Assembly (NCBI GenBank): GCA_000721275.1
Contig: JOFO01000038.1
Span: forward strand, 1 to 63,917
Reading direction: 5' to 3'
Length of the DNA: 63,917 nt
From: Microtetraspora glauca
Lineage (GTDB): Bacteria > Actinomycetota > Actinomycetes > Streptomycetales > Streptomycetaceae
Part shown: positions 18,827-27,408 of the stretch, one piece after another
Numbering within the stretch: position 1 is the first letter of the stretch
How the letters are laid out: the number at the start of each line of letters is the position of its first letter
Made by a program: the position numbers and the translations under genes
Notes under the pieces: model-generated
Databases searched by the model: none
What the model was told of the DNA's origin: nothing
Seen by the model: the letters and a program-made list of their open reading frames with translations, nothing else

Positions 18827-19318
18827 ATGGGGCAGCGGGCGGACGAGCGGGCGGCGGCGCTGGTGGTGCGGGCGGAGGACGCGGAGCGGGTGCCGCTGCC
18901 GCACGGCGGGGCGTTCGTGCTGCTCGCGGACGGCGGGGACACGGGAGGGGCGCTCGGTGCCAACCGGCTGCTGCTGTGGGCGGGGGCGACCGGGGCGCGG
19001 CCGCACTTCCACGCGCGTTCGACGGAGCTGTTCCACGTCCTCGGCGGGACCATGTGGTTCACCCTGGACGGGCGTACCGCGCGGGTGGGGGCGGGCGGTC
19101 TCGTCGTCGTCCCGCCGGGGGTGCCGCACTCGTTCGGTGCCGTGCGGGGGTCGACGGCGGACGTGCTGGCGGTTCTGACGCCCGGCGTCGACCGGTTCGG
19201 TTACTTCCGGGCGCTGGGCCGGATCCAGTCCGGGCAGGAGCCGTTCTCGGTGCTCCTGCCCGAACAGGACCGGTACGACGTGCACTTCGTGAGCGTGCCG
19301 GAGGACGGTCAGCCCTGA
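18827..19318 (+). CDS. single-domain cupin protein
   Basis: 163 residues. Cupin motif 1 is seen as [20 protein letters not shown] and motif 2 as [10 protein letters not shown]; the metal ligands (two His, Glu, His) are present. Function unknown; similar proteins are oxygenases, isomerases or binding proteins. It is divergently paired with a LysR gene. Its stop codon overlaps the 3' end of the convergent GH9 gene by ten bases. Confidence 0.85.
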   Translation: MGQRADERAAALVVRAEDAERVPLPHGGAFVLLADGGDTGGALGANRLLLWAGATGARPHFHARSTELFHVLGGTMWFTLDGRTARVGAGGLVVVPPGVPHSFGAVRGSTADVLAVLTPGVDRFGYFRALGRIQSGQEPFSVLLPEQDRYDVHFVSVPEDGQP

Positions 19319-21549
19319 TCGGCCGCGTAGGAGGCCATCCAGGTCAGGGCGGCGTTCCAGTTGATGGTGATCTCGTTGGTGGACCAGGAGTGGATGTCGT
19401 CGATGTAGCAGAACTGGCCGGTGCAGCCGGTGAGTTTCGCCTGGGCGACCGGGTCCTGGATGCTGGAGTTGGGGCCGCCGGCGAGCGAACCGGCGGGCGG
19501 GCGGGGCAGGTTCGGGTCGAGCTGGTGGGCGTACCAGCGGCTGTGCTGGTTCTGGGCGGCGGCCTCGCCGTAGCCGGTGACGTAGGAGAGGTTCAGGGCG
19601 TTGCGGCCGAGGACGTAGTCCATGCTCTGGAGGGCGCCGTCGCGGTAGGCGGTGCGGCCGGTGAGGTCGTGGGCGGTGGCGAGGACGGCGGCGTTGTTGA
19701 GGATCTGGTGGGTGGAGCCCCAGTCGTACCGCTGGCCCTCGGGGGCGTACGGCATGCCGTAGGGGTGGGCGCGGAGGGTGGCGAGGTAGCGGTCGGCGCC
19801 GGCCCGGACGGACTGGCGGACGCGGTCGCGGCCGGGGAGCCGGCTGGGGACGGTGGCGAGGTCGAGGCGGGCGGGGACGGCGGTGGCGGCCCAGTCGAAG
19901 GCGACGGGTCCGAAGATGTCGGCGGTGTGGACCGGGGAGGTGAGGACGTGGTCCTCGAACTGCCGCTCGCCGGTGGTGAGGTAGAGCTCGGCGGCGGCCC
20001 AGTAGAACTCGTCGGCGACGTTCCGGTCGGGGTAGGCGCCGCCGCCGACGCCGTCGCTCTCGGAGGCGAGGACGTCGGGGTGGGCGAGGGCGGCGGCCCA
20101 CGCCTTGCGGGCGGCGGTGAGGGCGGTGGCGGCGAACCGGGGGTCGTACTTCTGGTAGAGGCGGGCCGCCTGGGCGGCGGTCGCGGCGAGGTTGAGGGTG
20201 GCGGCGGTGGTCGGCGGGTGGAGCTCGCGCTTCTGCGGGTCGTCGGCGGGCAGCAGCGGCAGGCCGGTCCACTGCTCGTCGTGGACCTTGTGGTGGGCCA
20301 TGCCGGCGAGCGGTTCGCCGTCCGGGACCTGCGTCTTCAGCAGGAAGTCCAGCTCCCAGCGGACCTCGTCGAGGAGGTCGGGGACGCCGTTGCCGCTCTC
20401 GGGGAGGGCGAGCGTGCCGTCGCCGTACGCGCCGGGGGTGCCGGTGCGGGCGTGCAGGGACCGCTCGTGGGCGGAGAGCAGCTGCCAGACGGAGATGCCG
20501 CCGTTGACGACGTACTTGCCGTGGTCGCCGGCGTCGTACCAGCCGCCGGTCACGTCGAGGGTGTACGAGCAGACGCCGGGCCGGCAGGGCACGTCGCGGT
20601 CGCCCTGGTTGGGGGCGGTGCCGACGTGGCCAGCGGCGCGGCCGTAGCCGGGGCGCAGGTCGTCGCGGATGGGGGTGCCGCTGCGCTGGGTGTAGTAGAA
20701 CTTCGCGGCGTCCAGGCGGAGCCGGTCGTAGGCGTCGGCGGCGATGTCGAAGGGGTGGCTGGTCTCGCTGTCGGCGACGAGCGTGAAGCCGCGTCCGGGC
20801 GTGCGGTGGTGCCCGAAGTCGACGGAGTGGACGCGCTGTCCGGAGGACGGGTCGAGGCCGCGCGGGACGGTCGTGCCGCGCGCGACGACGGTGCCGCGCG
20901 CGTCCTTCAGCCGCCACGGCAGCGGCTCGGCCGCGTCGGTGACGACGGTGGCGTTCTTCGGCCCCCGGGGCAGGTAGCCGACCTGGTTGACGCGGACGCG
21001 GGGCCCGGTGTCGGGTTCGTACGTCTCCGGGGGCACGCCGCCGAGCAGCGAGACGTCGTCGAGGCAGAAGCGCCAGGGTTCGGCGGAGCCGCCGAGCTGG
21101 AAGGCGACCTGGCCCTGGGCGGTGTCCACCGGTGAGGCGAAGGTGTACGTGTAGGTGTCGCCGGAGACGCTGAGCTGCGGGACGACCTCGTGGTAGGCGT
21201 CGTACGGGGCGACCTGGAGGCCGACGACGGCACGGACGGAGTGGCCGGCGGGGGTGCCGGTCGCGCGGAAGGAGACGCGGTACGACTCGCCCTTGACGAG
21301 CGCGAGGTCGTTCTGGCCGACGGCCGCGTCCCAGCGGTTCGCGGTGCCGCCGGGCACGTCGGCGCAGAGCGTGCCGCCGTCCGTCCCGGCGGTGACGCCG
21401 CTGGTCCACCAGGAGTCGGTGCCCGCGTCGAAGGTGCCGTTCCTGATCCGTTCGGTCTCGCCGGCGCCCGCGGGCCCGGCGGGCACCGCGGTCAGGCCGG
21501 CGGCCAGCAGGGCCGTCAGGGAGAGCAGGGCGGTTCTGCGTCGGTTCAC
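19309..21549 (-). CDS. secreted GH9 cellulase with N-terminal CBM4/9-type and Ig-like domains
   Basis: 746 residues. GTG 21549 follows GAGGAG; the frame extends 31 codons further, through the CebR box, so that extension is rejected. Order: signal peptide (about 1-28), carbohydrate-binding module of CBM4/9 type (about 30-155: [14 protein letters not shown] ... [10 protein letters not shown]), Ig-like CelD_N domain ([20 protein letters not shown]), then GH9. Catalytic marks are [15 protein letters not shown] (Asp nucleophile activators), the HSRW patch and the acid Glu in [17 protein letters not shown]. Role: secreted cellulase supplying cello-oligosaccharides. A perfect CebR box and a good promoter lie upstream. 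Confidence 0.93.
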   Translation of the reverse strand: MNRRRTALLSLTALLAAGLTAVPAGPAGAGETERIRNGTFDAGTDSWWTSGVTAGTDGGTLCADVPGGTANRWDAAVGQNDLALVKGESYRVSFRATGTPAGHSVRAVVGLQVAPYDAYHEVVPQLSVSGDTYTYTFASPVDTAQGQVAFQLGGSAEPWRFCLDDVSLLGGVPPETYEPDTGPRVRVNQVGYLPRGPKNATVVTDAAEPLPWRLKDARGTVVARGTTVPRGLDPSSGQRVHSVDFGHHRTPGRGFTLVADSETSHPFDIAADAYDRLRLDAAKFYYTQRSGTPIRDDLRPGYGRAAGHVGTAPNQGDRDVPCRPGVCSYTLDVTGGWYDAGDHGKYVVNGGISVWQLLSAHERSLHARTGTPGAYGDGTLALPESGNGVPDLLDEVRWELDFLLKTQVPDGEPLAGMAHHKVHDEQWTGLPLLPADDPQKRELHPPTTAATLNLAATAAQAARLYQKYDPRFAATALTAARKAWAAALAHPDVLASESDGVGGGAYPDRNVADEFYWAAAELYLTTGERQFEDHVLTSPVHTADIFGPVAFDWAATAVPARLDLATVPSRLPGRDRVRQSVRAGADRYLATLRAHPYGMPYAPEGQRYDWGSTHQILNNAAVLATAHDLTGRTAYRDGALQSMDYVLGRNALNLSYVTGYGEAAAQNQHSRWYAHQLDPNLPRPPAGSLAGGPNSSIQDPVAQAKLTGCTGQFCYIDDIHSWSTNEITINWNAALTWMASYAADQG

Positions 21550-21583
21550 GTCCGGGCTCCTCGGTGGGGTGGCGGAGCGGGCA

Positions 21584-21597
21584 TGGGAGCGCTCCCA
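21584..21597. promoter_or_regulatory. CebR box upstream of GH9 cellulase
   Basis: Perfect TGGGAGCGCTCCCA palindrome 34 bases upstream of the GH9 start and just downstream of its predicted promoter, the same layout as at cebE. Confidence 0.92.
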
Positions 21598-21612
21598 AAG
21601 GGAGCGGTGGCC

Positions 21613-21642
21613 ATCCTGGCGGCCCGGACGCGGGGTCGTCAA
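21613..21642 (-). promoter_or_regulatory. candidate GH9 promoter
   Basis: On the minus strand, TTGACG (21642-21637) and CAGGAT (21618-21613) are separated by 18 bases. The predicted start point (about 21606) is nine bases before the CebR box. Confidence 0.6.
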
Positions 21643-21803
21643 CGGCCCGGACGCGACCGGGTGCCGCCGGCCGGTTCCGGTCGCGCGGCACCGGTGCCGG
21701 CGGGCCGTCGCGGGGACCGGACGCCGCCCGGGACGGCTGACGGCGGGTCCGGCGGGTAGACGCCGGACAGGAACGACGACCCGGACGGAAGGCGGCGAGG
21801 ACG

Positions 21804-22001
21804 GTGCGAGGACACTCCCGGAGCAGCGCGCCCGCGTCGGCGGCGGACGGCCGGCCCAGGCTCACGGACGAGGAGTTCCGGACCCTGATGCGCGAGGCCA
21901 GGACCCTGGCCCGGCGCCGGATCCTGGGCAGACCGCCCCCGGGCGAGAGCGACTTCGCGCACCGCACCCAGCACGCGGAGTTCGGCGGGGCGGCCCATTG
22001 A
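21804..22001 (+). CDS. small hypothetical protein
   Basis: 65 residues from GTG 21804, with GGCGAGGA upstream. Basic, with a predicted helical centre ([20 protein letters not shown]). No family recognised. The reading frame has normal GC3 bias, which supports it, but it is short and could be chance. Confidence 0.45.
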   Translation: MRGHSRSSAPASAADGRPRLTDEEFRTLMREARTLARRRILGRPPPGESDFAHRTQHAEFGGAAH

Positions 22002-22109
22002 ACGGCGGCCCCGCCGGGCGCGCGATCGGGTGAAGCCGGTACGGCGTGCGGCCCCGCGTGGCGGAGCCGCACGCCCGGCGCGTGCAGGGTGGGGCCAGGA
22101 GGGTGACGC

Positions 22110-22529
22110 ATGAGACGTACGAACCGTGGGAGACGCGCGGCGGCCGTGCTGGCCGCCGCGCTGCTGCTCGGCGGCTGCGGCGCGTCCGCGGCCCGCGAGG
22201 ACGGCGCGACCGACGCCGGACGGCGGTTCGCCGCCGCGCTCGCGGCCGGCGACTTCCGCACCGGCTGCGCGCTGCTCGCCCCGCAGACCCGCGACGAGGT
22301 CGAGGAGGACGGGCGGACGCCCTGCGCGGCCGGCCTGCGCGAGGCCGGGCTGCCGGCCGCCGGGGCGCCGCTCGGCGTCGACGTCTACGGGCGCGAGGCG
22401 CTGCTGCGGATGGCGGGCGACACGCTGTTCCTGTCCCAGTTCGACGCCGGCTGGCGGGTGACGGCCGCCGGGTGCGAGGAGCAGGCCATGGCGGACGAAC
22501 CGTACCGCTGCTCGGTGAAGGGAGGCTGA
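22110..22529 (+). CDS. putative lipoprotein
   Basis: 139 residues. Basic start, hydrophobic stretch and lipobox LLLGGC (Cys about 23) predict a membrane-anchored lipoprotein. The remainder has four more cysteines and a pattern seen in small NTF2-like or DUF lipoproteins of Streptomyces (FAAALAAGDFRTGCALLAPQ), but no firm family. It begins a probable operon with the 27-residue peptide four bases downstream and the DUF6766-like membrane protein. Confidence 0.8.
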   Translation: MRRTNRGRRAAAVLAAALLLGGCGASAAREDGATDAGRRFAAALAAGDFRTGCALLAPQTRDEVEEDGRTPCAAGLREAGLPAAGAPLGVDVYGREALLRMAGDTLFLSQFDAGWRVTAAGCEEQAMADEPYRCSVKGG

Positions 22530-22533
22530 CGGC

Positions 22534-22617
22534 ATGAGGATCGTGTTCCTCGGCTGCGTCGTGACGATCCTGGGCGGGCTCGCCTACTTCACGGTGATCG
22601 GGGCGATGCACCGGTGA
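22534..22617 (+). CDS. 27-residue membrane peptide
   Basis: Small gene MRIVFLGCVVTILGGLAYFT plus seven residues. ATG 22534 has GGGAGG upstream, overlapping the end of the lipoprotein gene, and its stop overlaps the GTG of the next gene (GTGA). The single hydrophobic segment fits a one-helix membrane peptide. Ribosome site and coupling on both sides support it. Confidence 0.65.
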   Translation: MRIVFLGCVVTILGGLAYFTVIGAMHR

Positions 22618-23321
22618 CGCGCGAGAGCCGCGGAGAGCGCCCGGCGGCCACCGGCTTCTGGCGGACGAACAGCCTGACGCTCGCGTTCGGCGCGGCCTTC
22701 TTCGCCGTCCTCGCCGGCCAGGCGGTCGCCGGACGCGCCGAGTTCAACGAGCAGCTGGCCGTGGCGGGCCTCCAGCAGGTCGGCTTCGGCGCCTACCTGA
22801 CGTCCTCCGACTTCGCCGTGGACGTCACCGAGAACTGGCAGTCCGAGTTCCTCCAGTTCTTCCTGTACGTGTACGGGACGGTGTACCTCCTCCAGCGCGG
22901 CTCGCCGGAGTCGAAGCCGCTGGACCGGGTGGGCACCGAGAGCGACGAGTACCAGCGGATGGGCCCGCACGCGCGGGCCGACTCGCCGCGCTGGGCGGGC
23001 ACACGGGACTGGCGGCAGAAGCTGTACTCGCGCTCGCTCGGACTCGTCATGGGCGTGTTCTTCCTGCTGTCCTGGTTCGCCCAGTCGGTGTCCGGGGTCG
23101 CCGCGTACAACGCCGAGCGGCTGCGGCAGCTCCAGGCACCCGTCGACTGGGGCCCGTACCTCCTGTCGGCCGAATTCTGGAGCCGGTCGCTGCAGAACTG
23201 GCAGTCGGAGCTGCTGGCCGTCGCGTCGATGGCTGTGCTCTCCGTATACCTCCGGCAGCGCGGCTCCCCGGAGTCGAAGCCGGTCGGCGCCCCGCACACG
23301 TCGACCGGCGTCGAAGGCTGA
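22614..23321 (+). CDS. DUF6766-like membrane protein with internal duplication
   Basis: 235 residues from GTG 22614, overlapping the stop of the small peptide gene. About four membrane helices. Two halves end with near-identical motifs: ENWQSEFLQFF ... QRGSPESKP (about residues 77-103) and QNWQSELLAVA ... RQRGSPESKP (about 200-226). I recall this architecture from the uncharacterised DUF6766 family; function is unknown. The duplicated motif suggests a pseudo-symmetric membrane fold. Confidence 0.75.
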   Translation: MTRESRGERPAATGFWRTNSLTLAFGAAFFAVLAGQAVAGRAEFNEQLAVAGLQQVGFGAYLTSSDFAVDVTENWQSEFLQFFLYVYGTVYLLQRGSPESKPLDRVGTESDEYQRMGPHARADSPRWAGTRDWRQKLYSRSLGLVMGVFFLLSWFAQSVSGVAAYNAERLRQLQAPVDWGPYLLSAEFWSRSLQNWQSELLAVASMAVLSVYLRQRGSPESKPVGAPHTSTGVEG

Positions 23322-23331
23322 CCGCCGCCGC

Positions 23332-24177
23332 TCAGCGGTTGTCGTAGCGGGCCGTGAGCGCCCCGGCGGCGGCCCGCGCCACGGGCACCGACGCGTCCGC
23401 GTCGCGGCGCCGCCCGTCGAGCGGCAGCCGGTAGAGGGCGTAGGCGTGATCGATCACGGGCTGCGCCACGTTCCGCACGCGGACGCCGCCGGCCGTCATG
23501 CCGTGCTCGGTGCCGAGATGGGCGTGGCCGTGGACGGCCAGGTCGGCGTCCTCGGCGTCGATGGCCTCGGCGAGCAGATAGCTGCCCAGGAACGGGTAGA
23601 TCTCCGGCGGTTCGCCCGCGAGGGTGTCGGGGACCGGCGAGAAGTGCGTGAGCGCGATGCGGACGGCGCAGTCCTCTTCGCGCAGGTCCGCGAGGGCGCC
23701 CGCCAGCCGCTCCGCGCTGTGCCGGGTCGTCCGGACGAACGCCTTCATCTCGGGCTCGCCGAACTCGCCCGCGCTGCGCCCCACGAACCCGCCGCAGAAG
23801 CCCTTCACCCCGGCGACGCCGACCTTGTGGCCGTCGACCGGCAGCACGGTGCTGTCGCCTTCCAGCACGTGCACGCCGGCGTCGCGGAGCACCTGGGAGA
23901 CCTCGTCGGGTTCGTCCGCGTGGTGGTCGTGGTTGCCGAGGACGGCGACGACGGGGACGCCGAGGTTCTCGACCTCGCCGGCCACCACCCGGGCCTCGGC
24001 GGCGTAGCCGTGCCGGGTGAGGTCGCCGGCCAGCAGCAGCACGTCGGCACAGCCGGGGAGGGCTTCGAAGGCGGGGCGGAGCAGGCCCTCGCAGCCCTCG
24101 CCCAGGTGGATGTCTCCGACGGCGGCGACGCGGACGGCGGAGCGCCCGTCGGTCCGGTCCGGTTCGACGAGGGTCAT
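23332..24177 (-). CDS. calcineurin-like metallophosphoesterase
   Basis: 281 residues from ATG 24177. All metal-binding blocks are present: VGDIHLG, LLAGDLTRHG, VLGNHDHHAD, THFSP and VHGHAHLG. It should hydrolyse a phosphomono- or phosphodiester in the cytoplasm; substrate unknown. The start overlaps the stop of the BON gene (ATGA), so it is last in a translationally coupled group: diiron protein, nucleotidyltransferase-like, BON, phosphoesterase. Confidence 0.9.
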   Translation of the reverse strand: MTLVEPDRTDGRSAVRVAAVGDIHLGEGCEGLLRPAFEALPGCADVLLLAGDLTRHGYAAEARVVAGEVENLGVPVVAVLGNHDHHADEPDEVSQVLRDAGVHVLEGDSTVLPVDGHKVGVAGVKGFCGGFVGRSAGEFGEPEMKAFVRTTRHSAERLAGALADLREEDCAVRIALTHFSPVPDTLAGEPPEIYPFLGSYLLAEAIDAEDADLAVHGHAHLGTEHGMTAGGVRVRNVAQPVIDHAYALYRLPLDGRRRDADASVPVARAAAGALTARYDNR

Positions 24178-24461
24178 GGCAGCTCCTCCCCGTGGTCCGG
24201 GGCGTCGTGGCCGGCGACGGCGAGCTCCGCCCGCACGGGGACGTCGCCGAGGGTCTCGCGGGCGAGGTCCAGGATCTCGTCGCGGCGGGCGGGGTCGGTC
24301 ACGGTGCCGGAGAGCAGGACGGCGCGGCCGCGCCACTCCACCCGTACGCCGAGTTCGGCCTGGCCGTCCGTGGCGAGCCGCTCGCGCAGCAGGGCGATGC
24401 GGTACTCGTCCGCGGCCGGTCCGGTGAACCGCTCGGCGAGGTGTTCCGGTCGGTCAGTCAC
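24174..24461 (-). CDS. BON-domain protein
   Basis: 95 residues. The C-terminal two thirds match the BON fold (VEWRGRAVLLSGTVTDPARR then DEILDLARETLGDVPVRAEL). No signal peptide, so cytoplasmic, unlike the outer-membrane BON proteins of Gram-negatives. Overlaps the neighbours by four and eight bases, placing it inside a coupled operon. Confidence 0.85.
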   Translation of the reverse strand: MTDRPEHLAERFTGPAADEYRIALLRERLATDGQAELGVRVEWRGRAVLLSGTVTDPARRDEILDLARETLGDVPVRAELAVAGHDAPDHGEELP

Positions 24462-25128
24462 GGCGGTCCGCCCCCTCCTCCCCCGCCGCCGGGTCGTCGT
24501 CGGCGCGCGGGAGGACGCCGAGGAGGCCGAGGAGGTAGAGGAAGGCCACGGCCATCGGGTGGTCGCGGGTCTCCTCGCGGACCCGGTCCCAGTCGACGCG
24601 TTCCCGCAGGCCGCGGGCGACCGGCAGGAGGGCGCCGTAGTCGCAGTGGTGCTCGGAGAGCGCCGCGAGCCGGCTGATCATGAGGTCGGTGGGGTCGAGC
24701 ACCGGCAGGTGCACGGAGTCCACGGGCAGGATCCAGGCGCGGTCGAGGAGTTCCTTGGTGACGGCCCGGCCGGCGAGCGAGAAGATCAGGTCGATCTGCT
24801 CGCCGCCGCTGCGGGCCTTGACCAGCCAGTCCTCCGGCGGGTCGACGATCCGGATGCCGCGCTCGCGCAGCAGCTCGACGACGGTCCCGGAGTCCTCGGC
24901 GCGCAGCGCGAAGTCGGTGTCGTGCTGGAGCCGGACCGGGATGCCGTACGCGTACGCGGCGACGCTGCCGACGAGGGCGAACGGGCAGCCGGAGTTCTTC
25001 AGGACGGCCCCGACCTCCTTGGTGACCTCCAGGATGGCCTGGGTGTGGTCGGGCGGCAGCGCGTCCACGATCCGGCCTTCGCCGCCGGTCTCGTCGCCCG
25101 CGTGGGTGGCCTGTGTCATGACGTTCAT
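24454..25128 (-). CDS. nucleotidyltransferase-fold protein
   Basis: 224 residues from ATG 25128, with GAGGAGG five to six bases upstream (ATG 25119 is an internal alternative). The core ALVGSVAAYAYGIPVRLQHD then TDFAL has the Gly-Ser and D-x-D pattern of the nucleotidyltransferase fold, related to the AbiEii/DUF6036-type proteins. The start overlaps the stop of the diiron protein gene (ATGA). Its acceptor is unknown; no antitoxin-like partner is adjacent, so I do not call it a toxin. Confidence 0.75.
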   Translation of the reverse strand: MNVMTQATHAGDETGGEGRIVDALPPDHTQAILEVTKEVGAVLKNSGCPFALVGSVAAYAYGIPVRLQHDTDFALRAEDSGTVVELLRERGIRIVDPPEDWLVKARSGGEQIDLIFSLAGRAVTKELLDRAWILPVDSVHLPVLDPTDLMISRLAALSEHHCDYGALLPVARGLRERVDWDRVREETRDHPMAVAFLYLLGLLGVLPRADDDPAAGEEGADRRD

Positions 25129-26147
25129 TTCTCCTCCTCGATGGGGGCCCGCAGCGCGCTGGCGCCGGAGTCCCAGGCGTCCGTGACGGCCCGGGAGAGG
25201 GCGTCCTCCACGACGCCGGTGGCCTGGGCACCGAAGACGACGTCGGCGGCGAGACCGGGTTCCTCGTCGAGCAGTCCGCCGACGACCTCGCGCCGGACCA
25301 GCTGCTCGTGGACGGCGTCGGCCTCCACGTGCTCGTCGTAGAAGAAGGCCGCCGCCTCGCCGGCTCCGCACCGGCGGAGCGCGGCCGCCAGCCAGGACGC
25401 GGCGGGCGGGGAGGTGACCTCCAGGACGGCGAAGTGGCCGACGAGGGCGCCCCGGAGGGCCCGGTGCAGCCCGAACAGCGACATCACGTTGACGCAGGCG
25501 AGGGACTGCGCCCCGACGGACGGCAGGTAGTGGCCGTACTCGGGGCTGAGGTCCAGGGCGCGCATCAGGTCGGCGTAGAGCCGGGAGTGCACGCGCTCCT
25601 CGCGGCCGCTGCCGTACTCGTCGTACAGCACCGTCGCCATGCCCGCCTTGGCGCGCCCCCGCAGCCGGGGCAGCACCCAGGCGTGCGGGTCGGACTCCCG
25701 CAGCTGCTGCACGGACCGCAGCACGGCGTACTCCCGCAGCTGCTCCAGGGTGCCGTGGCGGAGCAGGTAGCGGGAGGCGCCCCGGCCGTCGGGCGGCTCG
25801 GTCAGCAGGGCGTCGAAGAGTTCGCCGGGGGTGGTGCCGCCGGGGCAGGAGTCCCGGAGCGCCGCCAGGAAGTGGCTCTCCAGGAGGGCCCGCAGGCGGA
25901 GCAGTCCGAGGTCCCACTCGGCGGCGTCGGGGACGTCCGCGAAGCCGCGGTAGTGGAGTTCGTAGCCGAGGTGCAGGGCCAGCTGGACGTCCTCGCCGAA
26001 CGGGTCGGCGGCGAGGACGGCGCCGGGGCCGGGCAGGGCGCCGGACCGGCCGCCGAGGCGGGCGGTCACGGCGGCGGAGAGCTCGCCCCGGGGCGGGGGC
26101 AGAGCGGGCGCCCGGGTCTCCGCGGCGCGCGGGGCGGTGATCGTCAT
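25125..26147 (-). CDS. heme-oxygenase-like diiron protein (iron-containing redox enzyme family)
   Basis: 340 residues. Helical protein with the ligand pattern of heme-oxygenase-like diiron oxidases: YELHYRGF, LESHFLAALRD, YDEYGSGREERVHSRLYADL and FYDEHVEADAVHEQLV, which supply Glu and His residues. Such enzymes oxidise or cleave amino acids and fatty acids or modify amines; the substrate here is unknown. First gene of the coupled minus-strand group, 21 bases downstream of the CDGSH gene, which may be part of the same transcript. Confidence 0.82.
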   Translation of the reverse strand: MTITAPRAAETRAPALPPPRGELSAAVTARLGGRSGALPGPGAVLAADPFGEDVQLALHLGYELHYRGFADVPDAAEWDLGLLRLRALLESHFLAALRDSCPGGTTPGELFDALLTEPPDGRGASRYLLRHGTLEQLREYAVLRSVQQLRESDPHAWVLPRLRGRAKAGMATVLYDEYGSGREERVHSRLYADLMRALDLSPEYGHYLPSVGAQSLACVNVMSLFGLHRALRGALVGHFAVLEVTSPPAASWLAAALRRCGAGEAAAFFYDEHVEADAVHEQLVRREVVGGLLDEEPGLAADVVFGAQATGVVEDALSRAVTDAWDSGASALRAPIEEEK

Positions 26148-26168
26148 GACACGGTCTCCTCGGTCGGG

Positions 26169-26555
26169 TCAGGCGGGCGGCGCGGGCTCGTCCGTGCGCC
26201 GCGGGCGGGCCCGGCGGCGGTGGCTGGTGTCGCAGAACGGGTCGCGGAGGCTGCGCCGGCACCGGCACAGCGCGACGACGGGCCGTTCGCTGCGGCGCAC
26301 GGTGCCGTCGGCCATCACGATCTCCACGGGCCCGTCGACCAGCAGCGGGCCCTCCCGGAGCGGGGTGATCCGGACGGCGGGGGCGCCGGGCGGCGGGGCC
26401 GGCTCGGGCGCGGGGTCCCGGCCTCCGGGGGCGGGGCTCCGGCCTCCGGGGGCGGGGCCGGGAGCCGCGGGCGCCTCGGGGGCCGCGGGGTGTCCGGGGC
26501 CTGCGGGCTGGTCGGGGCCTGCGGGGTGCTCGTGCACGGGGTCCACGGGGTCCAC
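26169..26555 (-). CDS. CDGSH-type iron-sulfur protein with Pro-rich N-terminus
   Basis: 128 residues. GTG 26555 is chosen because AGGAGG lies six bases upstream. Residues 1-60 are Pro/Ala/Gly-rich, encoded partly by tandem repeats (a 9-base unit repeated at 26536-26556 and a 22-base unit at 26418-26460). The C-terminal domain has the cluster ligands CRCRRSLRDPFCDTSH (three Cys, one His), expected to bind a 2Fe-2S cluster. It may supply electrons to the adjacent diiron protein. Confidence 0.8.
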   Translation of the reverse strand: MDPVDPVHEHPAGPDQPAGPGHPAAPEAPAAPGPAPGGRSPAPGGRDPAPEPAPPPGAPAVRITPLREGPLLVDGPVEIVMADGTVRRSERPVVALCRCRRSLRDPFCDTSHRRRARPRRTDEPAPPA

Positions 26556-26715
26556 GGGGTACCTCCTGGGGCGGTCGGGGCCTTGTGCCGGGGGCGCCGG
26601 TACGGCTCCGGGCTGGGGTGCTTCGGCCCTTTCGGGCGGAACGGCGGACCTTCCGGTCCGTCGAGGGGGGTGCTTGAGCGCCTGCCCCCTCGCGGCCCGG
26701 CCATGCCCGGACGCG

Positions 26716-27408
26716 TCAGCGCGGCGGGCGGGCCAGCGGGCCGGAGTCGAGGTGGCGCAGCAGGGTGAGGGCGTCGTCGTGGACGGCGACGGCGCCGGCG
26801 TCCTCCAGTTCGCGGCGGGTGGTGCCGCCGGTGAGGACGGCGACGCAGGGCACGCCGGCGCGGCCGGCGGCCTCGACGTCCCACACGGTGTCGCCGACGA
26901 GGACGGCGTCCTCGGGTTCGGCGCCCACCTTGTCCAGGGCGGCCCGTACCAGGTCGGGGGCGGGTTTGGTGGCGGTGACGTCGCCGCTGGAGGTGGCCGC
27001 GTCGATGACGTCGTCGGCGTCGAGCCGGGCCCGTACGGCCGCCACCTCGTCCTCCGAGGCGGAGCTGGCGAGCACGACCCGCCAGCCCCGGGCGGCGACG
27101 GCGCGGAGCAGTTCGGCCGCGCCGTCGAACGGGGTGAGGGAGTCGTACCAGGTGGCGTAGAGGGTGCCGTGGGCGTCGGAGACGGCCTCGTCGTCGTCCT
27201 TCGCGCGGTCGGCGCCGAGCACGGCGTCGAGGAGCCGGTCCGAGCCCATGCCGACGGCGCGGTGGATGCGGGACATCGGCACCGTGTGGCCGTGCTGCCG
27301 CAGCGCCATCCACCACGTGAGGGCGTGCAGGTAATTGGTGTCGACGAGGGTCCCGTCGACGTCGAACAGGGCGACGCCGCGGGTCTGCGGCGCGGGGTTC
27401 GGGGTCAT
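26716..27408 (-). CDS. HAD-superfamily phosphatase
   Basis: 230 residues. Motif I DVDGTLVD, motif II Ser in LASSASED, motif III Lys in ATKPAPD and motif IV VGDTVWDVEAAG are intact; cap domain between. Phosphoglycolate-phosphatase/beta-phosphoglucomutase-like subgroup; substrate unknown. The start overlaps the stop of the methyltransferase gene (ATGA). The 160 bases between it and the CDGSH gene hold a short stem-loop (around 26653-26668) that may end transcription. Confidence 0.88.
   Translation of the reverse strand: MTPNPAPQTRGVALFDVDGTLVDTNYLHALTWWMALRQHGHTVPMSRIHRAVGMGSDRLLDAVLGADRAKDDDEAVSDAHGTLYATWYDSLTPFDGAAELLRAVAARGWRVVLASSASEDEVAAVRARLDADDVIDAATSSGDVTATKPAPDLVRAALDKVGAEPEDAVLVGDTVWDVEAAGRAGVPCVAVLTGGTTRRELEDAGAVAVHDDALTLLRHLDSGPLARPPR

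Noticed and set aside
18344..22261. Long minus-strand frame of 1305 codons across the GH9 gene
   Set aside because: Shadow frame; the GH9 frame has all catalytic motifs and signal peptide.
24454..25128. AbiE-like toxin-antitoxin pair
   Set aside because: Nucleotidyltransferase fold only; no antitoxin-type gene next to it, and its neighbours are metabolic-looking genes.
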